A DNA stretch of 64,000 nucleotides, from assembly GCA_035527895.1 (NCBI GenBank), contig DATKZQ010000144.1, positions 1 through 64,000 on the forward strand. The letters are read 5' to 3'. The stretch is from JADFWK01 sp035527895 (GTDB taxonomy: Bacteria > Desulfobacterota > DSM-4660 > Desulfatiglandales > B25-G16). Position numbers and translations under genes: made by a program. The notes beneath the pieces were generated by a model. It was not told the DNA's origin. It saw nothing but the letters and a program-made list of their open reading frames with translations, and made no database searches. Positions 27,126 to 36,620 of the stretch are shown here, one piece after another (position 1 is the stretch's first letter; the number at the start of each line of letters is the position of its first letter).

Positions 27126-28187
27126 ATGGATAAGGTTATTGATCTGAGAAGCGACACGGTAACCAAGCCTACCCTCGAGATGCGTGATGCCATGAAAAAT
27201 GCCGTTGTCGGAGACGACATTTTGAGGGATGATATAACGGTGATTAGACTTGAAGAGCTTGCTGCAGAGGTGCTTGGAAAGGAAGATGCTATTTTTACCG
27301 TTTCAGGCACCATGAGCAATGAGATTGCTGTTATGATATATACGAGGCCAGGAGATGAGATTATCGTTTTTTCTGATTCCCATATTTATAACCTTGAAAC
27401 AGGAGCTCTCGCAGCTATTTCCGGTGTGCAGGTTAGACCGATCGAGAGCGATAGTGGAATCTATGACACGAAACTATTAAAAGAAGCTATTATGCCTGAA
27501 GGTGTCCAGAGGCCGAGGACATCCCTCATCTGTCTTGAAAATAGTTTTCATCTTAACCGCGGCCTTGCTGTTAAACGGAGTGATTATGAGGAAACAGTGA
27601 AAGTTGCCCAAGAAAAGAATATACCGTTATTCATGGATGGTGCGCGCATTTTCAACTCAGCTGTTGCACTGAATGTGGATGTGAAGGATCTCCTTGATTG
27701 TTGCGACTCTGTTTCCTTCTGTCTCAGCAAGGGTCTTGCAGCCCCCATAGGCTCTATCCTTGCTGGGAAGAAAGATTTCATATATGAAGCACGGAGGGTT
27801 AAACAGAGGCTGGGAGGTGGATGGAGGCAGGCTGGAGTTATAGCAGCGCCATCAATTATAGCACTGACGAAAATGGTAAAAAGGCTGCCTGAAGATCATG
27901 AAAATGCCGAAAGAATACGAATCGGTCTTGAAGAAATGGGTATCACCGTAGACAGGGGTGGTGTTATGACAAATATAGTAAATGCAGATCTTTCTCCCTT
28001 GGGGCTTGATGCACCATCCATTGCAGGAAGGCTAAGTCAGTTGGATATCAAAGTTAAGGTGTGTTCAGAAAGCACCCTACGTCTTGTTACCCATAATGAT
28101 ATCAGTCAGCAGGATGTTGCTTTTGTCCTTGAGAACATGGGGGAGATTGTTTCCCGCAATCATAAAAAAACAGGGCTATCTCCTTGA
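27126..28187 (+). CDS. Low-specificity threonine aldolase family protein
   Basis: A 353-residue PLP enzyme of the threonine/beta-eliminating lyase family. It opens with IDLRSDTVTKPT, the hallmark of threonine aldolases, followed by VVGDDILRDD. The PLP Lys is in SFCLSKGLAAPIGS and Asp/Arg of the FMDGARIFN block binds the cofactor. Expected reaction: cleavage of L-threonine or L-allo-threonine to glycine and acetaldehyde, linking to C1 metabolism. The 'ENSFHLNRG' block deviates from the usual ENTHN, so substrate range may differ. Length is typical. Weak ribosome-binding site. Confidence 0.9.
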   Translation: MDKVIDLRSDTVTKPTLEMRDAMKNAVVGDDILRDDITVIRLEELAAEVLGKEDAIFTVSGTMSNEIAVMIYTRPGDEIIVFSDSHIYNLETGALAAISGVQVRPIESDSGIYDTKLLKEAIMPEGVQRPRTSLICLENSFHLNRGLAVKRSDYEETVKVAQEKNIPLFMDGARIFNSAVALNVDVKDLLDCCDSVSFCLSKGLAAPIGSILAGKKDFIYEARRVKQRLGGGWRQAGVIAAPSIIALTKMVKRLPEDHENAERIRIGLEEMGITVDRGGVMTNIVNADLSPLGLDAPSIAGRLSQLDIKVKVCSESTLRLVTHNDISQQDVAFVLENMGEIVSRNHKKTGLSP

Positions 28188-28215
28188 GTCAACTAAGTAC
28201 AAGATTTAGTATCCC

Positions 28216-29140
28216 AGGGCACGGAGGAGTATCCAAAGACCCTGGAAGAACTTGAATGTCAGTTTGCAACGGAGGCGGCATGCGTTCAGTACTTGTATGC
28301 CGTGCGGTAGGCTCAAGGGTTTGCATGCCCGCCATGCGGGGCGGGGAAGGTGTGGTTCACCGGCAGAGGACCTTGCAAATGTGCAGCCTGTGCGTATCCT
28401 GTTTCGGTAAAGGCCGGAACGATCTTTGAAAGTTGCCGACTGCCCGTGACGATGTACGTTCGGGCAATCTGGTGAGTGACCAGCCAAAAGAATGGCGCCA
28501 ATGCGAAGGGGTTGCAGCGGATTTTGGGGTTGGGTAGTTTCGAGACGGCGTGGACGTGGCTGCAGAAGGTGCTGTGTGCGATGGTGCGGCCCACAAGAGA
28601 TCGACTCACGGGCATCGGTTAAGTTGATGAAACATACCTTGGCGGTGAGAAACCTGCTAAACGCGGTTGTGGGGCTGAAGGGAAGGCATTGGTTATGATA
28701 GCGGCGCAGGTAAAGGCTAGGGCAGTGGACGTATTCGGTTGCAAAGGCTAGCGGATGCTTCGAGCGGCAGGTTGGAGCCAGTCGTTCAACAGGCAGTGGT
28801 AGCGGGCAGTATTGTGCGCACTGATCGATGAAACGGATGCAATCGATTGAAAGCCCTTCGCTATGCTCATGAAGTGGTGCGGAATAAGGCGGATGTCGGA
28901 GAGAATCTTCTGCCGCGCTGCAACAGAGTAGCCGGACTGCTGAAGCGATGGTTGGTGGGTACTCATCAGGGAGCACTCAGCCATGATCATCTCGAGCATT
29001 ACCTCCTGAATATACGTTCAGGTTCAACCGGCGCACATCCCGCTACCGGGGCAGGCTGTTTTACCGGCTTATTCAACAGGCGGTGGCTATTGACCTATTG
29101 CGATACTCAGATCTTGGCAAGCACAGGAGGGGACCAAAGC
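28216..29140 (+). pseudogene. IS1595-family transposase remnant
   Basis: Translation in shifting frames recovers blocks of an ISXO2/IS1595-type transposase: LECQFATEAACVQYLYAVR, then FACPPCGAGKVWF (zinc-ribbon-like), VDETYLGGEKPAKRGCGAEG (first catalytic Asp region) around 28624, and EYTFRFNRRTSRYRGRLFY near 29010. At least three stops (e.g. after VRAIW and VFGCKG) and frame changes interrupt it. No terminal inverted repeats were identified. It separates the threonine aldolase gene from the symporter gene. Confidence 0.75.
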
Positions 29141-29216
29141 TCAAAACGCAACATATAGGGGATAGTTGAGTCAAGGCGAGATCCCTATAAAAATACAAAA
29201 AAGGAGGTATTAGATC

Positions 29217-30422
29217 ATGAAACCAGTGAAACCAACTCAACTCATTATCAAGCTCGTTGTGGGCATAGTTCTGGGAATTATTATCGGGACCTATGCCGGT
29301 GAATGGGTAGGGACAAAATGGCTCATGTATGTTGCTGTATTTGGAAAAGATATCTTGAAGGACCTCATTCAGTTTTTCCTTCCATTGATTATGGTTACCT
29401 TTCTCGCCGTGGGGATAGCTGATCTTGGAAAGAGAGCGGGTAAAATGCTGAACTTTACGGTGGGCCTTTCCTACACCTATACCGTTGTTGCATGTGTTTT
29501 AGGGGCTATTGTAATTGTTATTTTTTTCAAAGCTTTTCCCTCGATTACCGAAGTGGCAATGGGTAAGATAGTGCCACGGAAGCTCCCACCCAATATAGTA
29601 AATATCAAGATTCCCTATCCCTTTTCAGCATCACTCATAACCTCGATCGTCCTTGGATTCGTTCTGGGTATAGGCATGACGTGGGTAAAGTCGGATAATC
29701 TGTTAAAAATTACGCAGGAGGGTAGAGAAATATCCTCCGAGATGATTAGAAGAGTTATTATCCCCATAATTCCTTTTTATGTCGGATGTGTGTTTGCAAC
29801 GATTTCCTATAAAGGGGACATCTGGCCGAAAATGGTTGTATTTGGGTATATGCTGGTTATTATCGTGTTGTTACAGTGGGCATGGCTTTTCATTCAGTAC
29901 TCCATTGCAGGTGGCTATGCAAAGCGCAACCCTTACCCAGTATTTAAGACCATGTTCCCAGCATATCTCACAGCCTGGGGAACCACCTCAAGTGCTGTTA
30001 CCATGCCTATTTCTCTGGCAAGAGGAAAAACAATACCTGATATGAGGGAGGATATAGCGGATTTTGTTTTTCCGATGTGTTCCCAGACTCATCTGTCAGG
30101 ATCTGCAATGACCATCACCATCAGCGCAATTACGGTATCATTGCTGACATACGCTAAAATGCCAGGTCTGGCTTCATTAATCCTTTTCATATTAATTCTT
30201 AGTGTTATAGAGGTTGGCGCTGTTGGAGTTCCTGGTGGGTCTATCATGGCAGCATGGCCGGTTCTAACAGGTGTGCTCGGATTCGGTGAAGAGGCAATGG
30301 CACTAATGTTCGCCCTTTTTCTGATACAGGATTCTTTTGGGACTGCTGCGAATATAACAGGAGATGCTTCCATAGCGATGATCGTCAATAAGAAATTTGG
30401 CGAAGCAGCTGCCGCCAGTTAA
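29217..30422 (+). CDS. Dicarboxylate/amino acid:cation symporter (SDF)
   Basis: A 401-residue inner-membrane symporter of the DAACS/SDF family (GltP/DctA type). About eight hydrophobic helices plus the two re-entrant hairpins are visible; the serine-rich hairpin is represented by AWGTTSSAVTMPISLARG and the second by IEVGAVGVPGGS, with the substrate motif QDSFGTAANITGDA (equivalent to the NMDGT/TD region) near the end. It imports an acidic or small neutral amino acid or a C4-dicarboxylate with Na+ or H+. AAGGAGG precedes the ATG; a strong terminator follows. Confidence 0.9.
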   Translation: MKPVKPTQLIIKLVVGIVLGIIIGTYAGEWVGTKWLMYVAVFGKDILKDLIQFFLPLIMVTFLAVGIADLGKRAGKMLNFTVGLSYTYTVVACVLGAIVIVIFFKAFPSITEVAMGKIVPRKLPPNIVNIKIPYPFSASLITSIVLGFVLGIGMTWVKSDNLLKITQEGREISSEMIRRVIIPIIPFYVGCVFATISYKGDIWPKMVVFGYMLVIIVLLQWAWLFIQYSIAGGYAKRNPYPVFKTMFPAYLTAWGTTSSAVTMPISLARGKTIPDMREDIADFVFPMCSQTHLSGSAMTITISAITVSLLTYAKMPGLASLILFILILSVIEVGAVGVPGGSIMAAWPVLTGVLGFGEEAMALMFALFLIQDSFGTAANITGDASIAMIVNKKFGEAAAAS

Positions 30423-30460
30423 TCTCGGTGGCGCTCCGTTAGGCAGTTCATAGAACAAAA

Positions 30461-30489
30461 AGGGTGAGGAGGATGGACCTCTTCACCCT
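30461..30489 (+). terminator. Intrinsic terminator after symporter gene
   Basis: AGGGTGAGGAGG pairs with CCTCTTCACCCT (single mismatch) and is followed by a short T-rich run. It lies 39 bp after the SDF symporter stop codon. Confidence 0.8.
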
Positions 30490-30530
30490 TTCTTCGTGTA
30501 AACGCACCTTGTACAGTCTACGAGGAATTA

Positions 30531-30760
30531 TCAGGTCTTGACATTTGACACTATTTCTGTAACAAGATCCCGTAAAGCGTTATCGTCTGTCATCTCCGTC
30601 TCCAGCCTTGCAGAGGACTTGCTCACCGCACTGTAGTGCATACCTCCGAACAAGGTACCAATCTCCTGATTGCCAAGCCCTGAATAGCGTTTAATGTCAT
30701 AGATTGCCACTTTCTTTGCGGTGTTTCTGCCGCCCCCTTTGCCTTTACCGAAAACTGCTT
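30531..30760 (-). pseudogene. REP-associated transposase C-terminus, remnant
   Basis: The minus strand encodes KVAIYDIKRYSGLGNQEIG, TLFGGMHYSAVSKSSARL and a stop, the DnaA-domain-IV-like HTH found at the C-terminus of many REP-associated tyrosine transposases (RAYTs). The frame upstream is shifted and the Y1-HUH catalytic domain is absent. The remainder of the gap between the symporter terminator and the MFS gene is uninformative. Confidence 0.55.
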
Positions 30761-30876
30761 TGAGCAGAAATCGGTAAAAAAATCGTGTCGTGCAGTCGGA
30801 AGCTTAGAGGAGCAAGAGCCAAGAGCAGAGTCGACCCCATCTTTATTGGCGGCATACCTAAGCTCAAGAGAGGGCA

Positions 30877-32040
30877 CTAGAATGGTTGACGCTGCTGACT
30901 GGGAATCTTCAAAAGAGCAGCCAGTATGATTGCGCAGATTGCAAGAACGATCCCATTGGCGTAGAAAGGGGCCTTTGAGCCAATTGCCTCATAGAGCCAT
31001 CCCCCAACCAGAGGCCCCAAGGTAGCTCCCAGCCCTGCTGCCATAGCATACATGCCGTAAGCGCGACCACGTTGATCACCCCCGGTCAGATCAGCCACGA
31101 GTGCTTCCTCGGCTGGGTCTCCAGCGGCATAACAGAGCGCCTGAAATGCCCATACCGCTGCCAACCCCAGCAGGCTTCCGATGTGAGGTATACAAAAGGA
31201 ACTGGAAGCCGCAGCGATCAGACCCAGCACCATCAATGGTTTCCGGCCAAATCGGTCAGCCAGTGCCCCTAACCGGCTGGGGAGAACCGCCCAGATAAGC
31301 GCAGCGGGTAAGTACGCTGTACCCAGGCTCGCCACGTCCGTGGTCAGCTTTTCCTGCAAGAATATCATCAAGACTGGCGTGATCATCGCCCATGATGCAC
31401 CGGTGACTGCTGTCACGAGCAGCAATAGTATCCAGGGGCGAGACCGCGGGAGTGGCGGACGCTCGGCATGTGTGCTGAAGGCTGGATTAGTTTCGGGTAC
31501 ATGCAGCAGTGCGAGGAGTGCCCCGATCAGACATGTAGTAGCGTAACCGAGAAACAACGGACGCCAGCCGTTGTTGATGCCCACTGCGGAGAGCACGCCA
31601 AAACCGATAAAGGTACCAATGATCGCGCCTCGGTATGAGGCTTGGGGCATACTGCCAAAGGAGCGACCTCGGTCATTTGTCTCGGCCGCATCGGCAGTGA
31701 TAGCCTGCACCGAGAGCCATAGAAGGGCATAGGCTGTTCCCTCACAGGCCCGCGCCAGAGTAATGTGCCACAACTGGACGGAAAAGGCTATAATGAACAT
31801 GGTAACGGCATAGCCTGAAAGTCCGAGAATCAGAAATGGACGTCGCCCGAAACGGTCGAGGGCCGTTCCCACAATTGGCCGAATGAGAACGGTCATGAGG
31901 GAAAAGACCGAAAAAAAGAGACCTATCTGAACCGCATCTGCTCCGATTCGCTTACCATAGATGGGGAGGGCGAACAAAAGAATCCCGAAGGGAAGGGACA
32001 CGAGCAATAGGGAACGTCGTAAAGAAGAGAGTGTTTCCAC
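30877..32040 (-). CDS. MFS transporter
   Basis: A 387-residue major-facilitator protein with 12 predicted helices. The loop-2/3 signature is visible as GTALDRFGRRPF and its repeat in the second half as GALADRFGRKPL. The family exports drugs or small metabolites; the closest pattern is the DHA1-type drug efflux group, but substrate is not determinable. The start is GTG at 32040; no strong ribosome-binding site. Helix regions are continuous with no frame damage. Confidence 0.9.
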   Translation of the reverse strand: METLSSLRRSLLLVSLPFGILLFALPIYGKRIGADAVQIGLFFSVFSLMTVLIRPIVGTALDRFGRRPFLILGLSGYAVTMFIIAFSVQLWHITLARACEGTAYALLWLSVQAITADAAETNDRGRSFGSMPQASYRGAIIGTFIGFGVLSAVGINNGWRPLFLGYATTCLIGALLALLHVPETNPAFSTHAERPPLPRSRPWILLLLVTAVTGASWAMITPVLMIFLQEKLTTDVASLGTAYLPAALIWAVLPSRLGALADRFGRKPLMVLGLIAAASSSFCIPHIGSLLGLAAVWAFQALCYAAGDPAEEALVADLTGGDQRGRAYGMYAMAAGLGATLGPLVGGWLYEAIGSKAPFYANGIVLAICAIILAALLKIPSQQRQPF

Positions 32041-33286
32041 CGGGGTGTTTCAAACAGATATTAGATGATTGGAGCATGGAATTAAAACTGATACAACGAC
32101 AAAAGGCTTGTCAAGTCAAGGAAAATCGGCCTTTAGCTTAACCTCAGGATCAGCAGATTTGCAGTGCTAGTGGGCACCCTGCCTTTGATTCCTGCGATCT
32201 TCTGCGTTTGGAAATCAAGGCTCCGAATGTCAACGCGCCAAACAGGGAATTGAAGATGCCATCTGCGAGCAGCTACCTCTACTGAATTTGTCGATTTGCG
32301 CTGGAAGTCTAGGTCGATACCATCTCATGGCTTGAGGCTTTGGTATCTTTATCATACATCCGGTTTTTCTATATTGAATGTCGTGGCAAGTTGTGTTGCC
32401 AGTTTGCTTATGTTGTGAGTATTTGGTTCCATATGATTCCAGAAAGAGAGGAAAGATCCTTATAATTCTTCTAATTCTCTTTGATTTTTTTCCTTTGTGT
32501 AATATTGTTTTGATAAGTGAGGCGTACGCCTTTAAACAGGTACCTCGCTTTTGATATGGCAAGCTTCTCTATTCCGGATCCTTCGTATAAGGGCACCTAC
32601 GTGCCTTATGCGACATCAGAATGCCCAAAAGAAATAGACAGATCTCCACCCTGACCCTGTAGCCTCTTAAGCGCTATTTCATCCCTGGATGAACCAAGCA
32701 AGGTATGACTGAATGCTAGAATTATGTTGCGAGTTTTCCTTACAATTTTGTAGGAATCCTTATAACCCATTGGCATTACAATGAATTCTCGTTTCCCACG
32801 CTCAGAATGAAAACCTCCGTGTTTTTGATGGGTTAGGGACACTCGCAACATAAGGCAAGGTACACGAAGCTTCTTATTGGGGAATTAAGATGCCTTGAGG
32901 GCGTGGCAGCACGGCAACGAAGTTGTGAGCATATTAAGGCCCCTTTCGTACCAACTCGTTAGAATTGTATTGAAAAATTCCCTTTTTCCCTATATTCTTT
33001 TCTCGGTGAAAACGCTGAACTTCTATCCTATTCCTTCTACTCTTGTTCAGTACGAATTGAGTTACGCTTCTCACGGACCTCATTGCGGACCTGATCAAGC
33101 AGCACCGTCGCAAGAACTCACTCAGGGCAGCGCTCAAATTCAACGCCAAATTCTCATTCGCCGAAAAAATTCTTCGTCGGATAATCAAGGGTCGTTTGGA
33201 GATTTCACAACCTTCTCTTAGCCGAAGTTCAATATATAGAAGTTTGTAGTTAAGTCAGGTAGCCTAAGGAGGGAGAATAGAAATCT
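32041..33286. other. Long intergenic region
   Basis: About 1.25 kb without a gene I can support; short frames present lack convincing starts and recognisable domains. It holds the inverted-repeat element at 32722-32853, noted separately. Confidence 0.5.
32722..32853. repeat. Inverted-repeat-bounded 132-bp element
   Basis: A perfect 13-bp inverted repeat bounds the segment: TTATGTTGCGAGT at 32722-32734 and ACTCGCAACATAA at 32841-32853. The interior includes the palindrome TCCTTACAATTTTGTAGGA. It looks like a MITE or solo deletion derivative of an insertion sequence. No target duplication is obvious. Confidence 0.55.
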
Positions 33287-33883
33287 GTGCTTCCAGACTT
33301 ACCAAGCCTCAAACAAGATATCGAGCAAGCCCTTTATCGCTATTTTCAAACCCAATTGAATTTGCGGCTTGGATTTTTCGGTGAAGTGCCGAAATACATA
33401 ATTCATGAATGTGACCGCACGCGGACTCTGCGAGCAGATGGTACAATTGACGAATCAAAGCTTAAACAAGCCTCGGCGGAGTTGTCGTTGAAATCAGGCG
33501 AAATTCCCGAACTCACAATCAAAGAGCGAAAAGCTAAGCTCAACGACATGGCTGACCAGATGGCTGGCCAAATAAGTAAGCAACTGTTCGGCACCTTAAA
33601 CGAAGTGCTCGAAAAGGCAGGGCAAGTTACGGACCAGAAAGGGAAGCCTCTAGATGCTGAGGCTGTATTTACCGTTCTAGAGACCATAGAACTCGATTTC
33701 GATGAGACCGGGAAGCACAAAAATCTTTCGATTGTTGTCCCACCAGCACTGGCTCCAAAAGCGAAAAAGGTCTTCGAACAAATAGAGTCGGACCCTATAC
33801 TCCAAAAGCGGCATGAGGAAATCATGATTAGGAAGAGGATGGAGTGGCGTGCTAGAGAAGCTTCTAGAAAATTGGTTGGATAG
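33287..33883 (+). CDS. Unknown protein of nuclease module
   Basis: A 198-residue protein I cannot assign. It is predicted to be largely helical, charged and soluble: a long Lys/Glu-rich middle (TIKERKAKLNDMADQMAGQI), a segment with VVPPALAPKAKKVFEQIE, and a basic C-terminus (RKRMEWRAREASRKLVG). No signal peptide or membrane segment. The GTG start has AGGAGGGAG about 11 bases upstream. It overlaps the following nuclease-like gene by 35 bp, so the two are translated together. It may be a specificity or inhibitory partner (inference). Confidence 0.65.
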   Translation: MLPDLPSLKQDIEQALYRYFQTQLNLRLGFFGEVPKYIIHECDRTRTLRADGTIDESKLKQASAELSLKSGEIPELTIKERKAKLNDMADQMAGQISKQLFGTLNEVLEKAGQVTDQKGKPLDAEAVFTVLETIELDFDETGKHKNLSIVVPPALAPKAKKVFEQIESDPILQKRHEEIMIRKRMEWRAREASRKLVG

Positions 33884-35471
33884 CGCAAGCGAACGTAGCT
33901 ATCAGCCTGTATTCGTACAATTGCTATCCGCCCAAGGATATAGAGTTGTGCATAGCACACGGCATACTGCCCTTGAATACGGCAAAGATGTGCTCGCGAT
34001 TGACGCAAAGGGCAATGGGTGCGCTTTCCAACTAAAGAGCCATCGTCGTGGAAAACTGGGTTTAACCCAGTTTCGTGACGACATTCAGCCGCAACTCGTT
34101 CAGCTAATGACCCAGCCAGTTGTCTTCCCGGGCTTTCCGGTTAGGCCGCACAGGGCCTACTTGGTAAGCAATGGCTACTATGATGAAGAAGTCCAGCGAG
34201 CAATTGATGACCTGAATCGGATGCCTTACCCGTCTAAGGTCTCACTTCTTTCTCGGGGCGACTTGCTTGCGTGGTGCAAGAAGTTCGGCGCCTCTCTTTG
34301 GCCAAGCGAGCTTGATGACTCTCGACTATTACTTGAACTTTTTTTGTCCGACCCGAGAGATGTCCTACCCGCAAAAAAACTCTCTCAGCTTATCGGCAAG
34401 ATTCTGGCTTTAGAATCGAGTGAGGCAAAGCTCTCAAGTAAACCTGCATATTACCGTTCAGCAACAAGTGGGGCACTATTAACGGGTATCGCCACTGCGG
34501 GTTTTGCGGAGGCAGAGAATCATTTTGCCGTGGCTTCAGCATGGACACTTTTAGCGGTCAGTCTTATAGCAGCGGGAGAGAAGCGCCAATACAAGATAGA
34601 TGGTGCATCATTGAAGACGCTGCAATTAGCTGAGACAGCCATTGCCGATGCTCTCTCGCAATTATGGAACGAGGTCACGGAACGAAAGCACCTCATCGAA
34701 GGAAATGCCCTTTCGGACCATGAAGTGTATGGGTGGCGATGCACGACACTTTTAGGTTTGCTCAGCTGCCTTGCCCTATTAGATGAAACATCTTTGTGCT
34801 TGACGGAGGAAGCTCGACTGGAACTGAAACAGTGGTTAATTCAGCCTCACAAGAATATCGATTTGTGGGGAGAAGGTGCAATAGCGAGCTTAGTACCTTG
34901 GCTCGTGTGGCTACGAAAACATGACGCGACCATTCGGCCTGACTTTGAAATAGCGCGCCTTGCCAAAGCTGTAATAGCTCGGAGCCAACATAAGAGCACG
35001 TCCCCACTAGCAAATCCGTACTATAGTTATGAGGAGATCGTCCGGTTCTACTTGCGTTTGGCCAAGGATGGAGAAATCAGCTCCGTCGGCGAAGAGGCGG
35101 CTGCAGGAAGCAGTTTCACGGCGGAACCTTTGATCCATCTACTTGTACGCACTAATCTTAAGCAGACGTGCAGGGCTCTGTGGCCTGATTTCACAAGAAT
35201 CTCACATCGGGTTTGTCTGCCTGACAAGAAATGGGAGTATTGCACTCTCAATATTACATCTGGCGCCGACCAAACCAAAATTTACCCATCGACATACAAT
35301 TGGGCTGACCTAAAGGCCGAAGCGATTCAGCCTAGAAATGCGACGATTCCTTTGGAGCTATCCGCAAGGCCGTGGCTTCTGGCACTCTGGTGGCAGGTTG
35401 CCCCTTACCGTTATACGAGTGATTCCAGCCATGCTTTTGTAGAAAAAGCATTCCCCCGATGGGGTACGTGA
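33849..35471 (+). CDS. Restriction-endonuclease-like protein with helical C-terminus
   Basis: A 540-residue protein whose first ~100 residues look like a restriction-endonuclease fold of the QxK type: FVQLLSAQGYRVVHSTRHTA, then EYGKDVLAID (acidic), then CAFQLKSHRRGK. The remaining ~400 residues form a mostly helical, repeat-like region without a recognised domain. Nothing resembling a methyltransferase or helicase is nearby, so it is not a classical restriction-modification system. It follows and overlaps the 198-residue unknown gene by 35 bp, which argues for a two-component module, possibly anti-phage (inference). The start is GTG at 33849. Confidence 0.7.
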   Translation: MLEKLLENWLDSASERSYQPVFVQLLSAQGYRVVHSTRHTALEYGKDVLAIDAKGNGCAFQLKSHRRGKLGLTQFRDDIQPQLVQLMTQPVVFPGFPVRPHRAYLVSNGYYDEEVQRAIDDLNRMPYPSKVSLLSRGDLLAWCKKFGASLWPSELDDSRLLLELFLSDPRDVLPAKKLSQLIGKILALESSEAKLSSKPAYYRSATSGALLTGIATAGFAEAENHFAVASAWTLLAVSLIAAGEKRQYKIDGASLKTLQLAETAIADALSQLWNEVTERKHLIEGNALSDHEVYGWRCTTLLGLLSCLALLDETSLCLTEEARLELKQWLIQPHKNIDLWGEGAIASLVPWLVWLRKHDATIRPDFEIARLAKAVIARSQHKSTSPLANPYYSYEEIVRFYLRLAKDGEISSVGEEAAAGSSFTAEPLIHLLVRTNLKQTCRALWPDFTRISHRVCLPDKKWEYCTLNITSGADQTKIYPSTYNWADLKAEAIQPRNATIPLELSARPWLLALWWQVAPYRYTSDSSHAFVEKAFPRWGT

Positions 35472-35964
35472 CAGGCTGCCAATGCAGAATCGGTGGATAC
35501 GCAACTACAGATTGAGGCTGGAGAACATGGCAAGGAGCAGGAAATTAAGGTATCAGATATACAAAAAGGACAAAAGATGAGGGAAAAATGTCCATTTGAC
35601 TAACAAACCAATCCAGCCGATCGCTTGCAGCGCCAGCTGATTTCGGTTTCAAATAGCCAGGGCCACAAGTTTGAATATCTGCTATTTATCTCCCGTCCGT
35701 GACGCTTAGGAAATACTTCGATATGTTCTTGGTATCTCGTGGGAGATGGGAGGTTACGGGAAGAAGTGCACGAACGTGCCCGCCCGCATTGAAAACCCCC
35801 ACGGCGGGTTACCGCGGGGGTCTGAAGACATTATGAAGGCCAAGGGGACTTTCATATAGATCCTAGATTAAAGGGAGAGCATTGGGCTGTCAAGCCAAAA
35901 ATCTTGAGTAAGTGGGTCGGAGTAGAGCTGGGCCGTGAAGGATGGGCTCAAATACATAATTCAA
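35472..35964. other. Intergenic region with imperfect palindrome and terminator
   Basis: No gene seen. CCCCCACGG and CCGCGGGGG (35796-35820) form a strong hairpin followed, on the minus strand, by TTTTC: a minus-strand terminator. A weaker palindrome at about 35599-35655 (TAACAAACC.. with ..GGTTTCA ends) resembles the attC-like sites further right, but is less regular. Also contains the ~40-bp repeat partner of 26139-26181. Confidence 0.4.
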
Positions 35965-36228
35965 TTACTTTTGAAGTTTATGATGGTTCTGATTGGCGAT
36001 ATGTTCCTCTCTGCTTAACGCATACCCAATAACCGGTTGCGTTAGCCCAAGTTGCCTCGCCCACTCCATTAATCCATACCCAAGCGCTGTAACCGCACGG
36101 TAGCACAATAATCCCAATGCACGAGCCTTCACCTTTTCTTTGCTCTTAGAATAGATATCTTCTGTTCCTATACTAAATAGTTTACATACCCGATCTTCAA
36201 CCGTCTTTCGATCGTGAATCGGGGGCAA
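35965..36228 (-). pseudogene. REP-associated transposase C-terminus, second remnant
   Basis: The frame carries the RAYT C-terminal helix-turn-helix: KARALGLLCYRAVTALGYGL, ARQLGLTQPVIGYALSR. The N-terminal catalytic (HUH/Y1) domain was not found upstream; the sequence next to it (about 36250-36540) includes a GGGGTCAGGTCGCAAC-type motif typical of REP sequences in such genomes but no intact gene. A degraded element. Confidence 0.5.
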
Positions 36229-36620
36229 CCCTTTTTCAAGGACATTTTAACAGTAATGCTATATCTAAGGTCAGAAACGAGCATGGCGAGGTCATTGCGC
36301 ATTGAATATCAGGGAGCTTAATACCCATATAACCTCCTATGCCATGACTGGCCCTGAGGTGACTCAGTCCAGCAGAAGATTCAAGCAGCTCATTGGCACC
36401 GACAAGGGACTCAAAGACATCTTGATTGCGATTATCAAAAAGCCCGATCTTGTTGAAAGTTGCGACCTGACCCCTTTTTCCCCGCACGTCATTCCAAGGA
36501 ATGGCACGAGGATTGCTGCTCTTAAAGCTATGCCGATCTAATGAGTTTTAGGTTTGACAAATCGTGATTATTAATAGTAAGCAGCACAAACAGTATATCC
36601 AAAGCACGTAGAAAAAATTT

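Noticed and set aside
28206..28976. Long minus-strand open frame (256 codons)
   Set aside because: It lies opposite the IS1595 transposase remnant, is Pro/Cys/His-rich and matches nothing; the plus strand in shifting frames explains the sequence.
32895..33221. 108-codon frame before the nuclease module
   Set aside because: No ribosome-binding site and no recognisable domain; the sequence resembles degraded intergenic DNA.
35599..35655. Palindrome after the nuclease module as a fifth attC-like site
   Set aside because: Outer boxes and arms are too irregular and it lies 128 bp after the gene; noted only in the intergenic entry.
36302..36541. 79-codon plus-strand frame and 36236-36487 minus-strand frame
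   Set aside because: Both lie in REP/transposase debris; no good start or family. Left unannotated.
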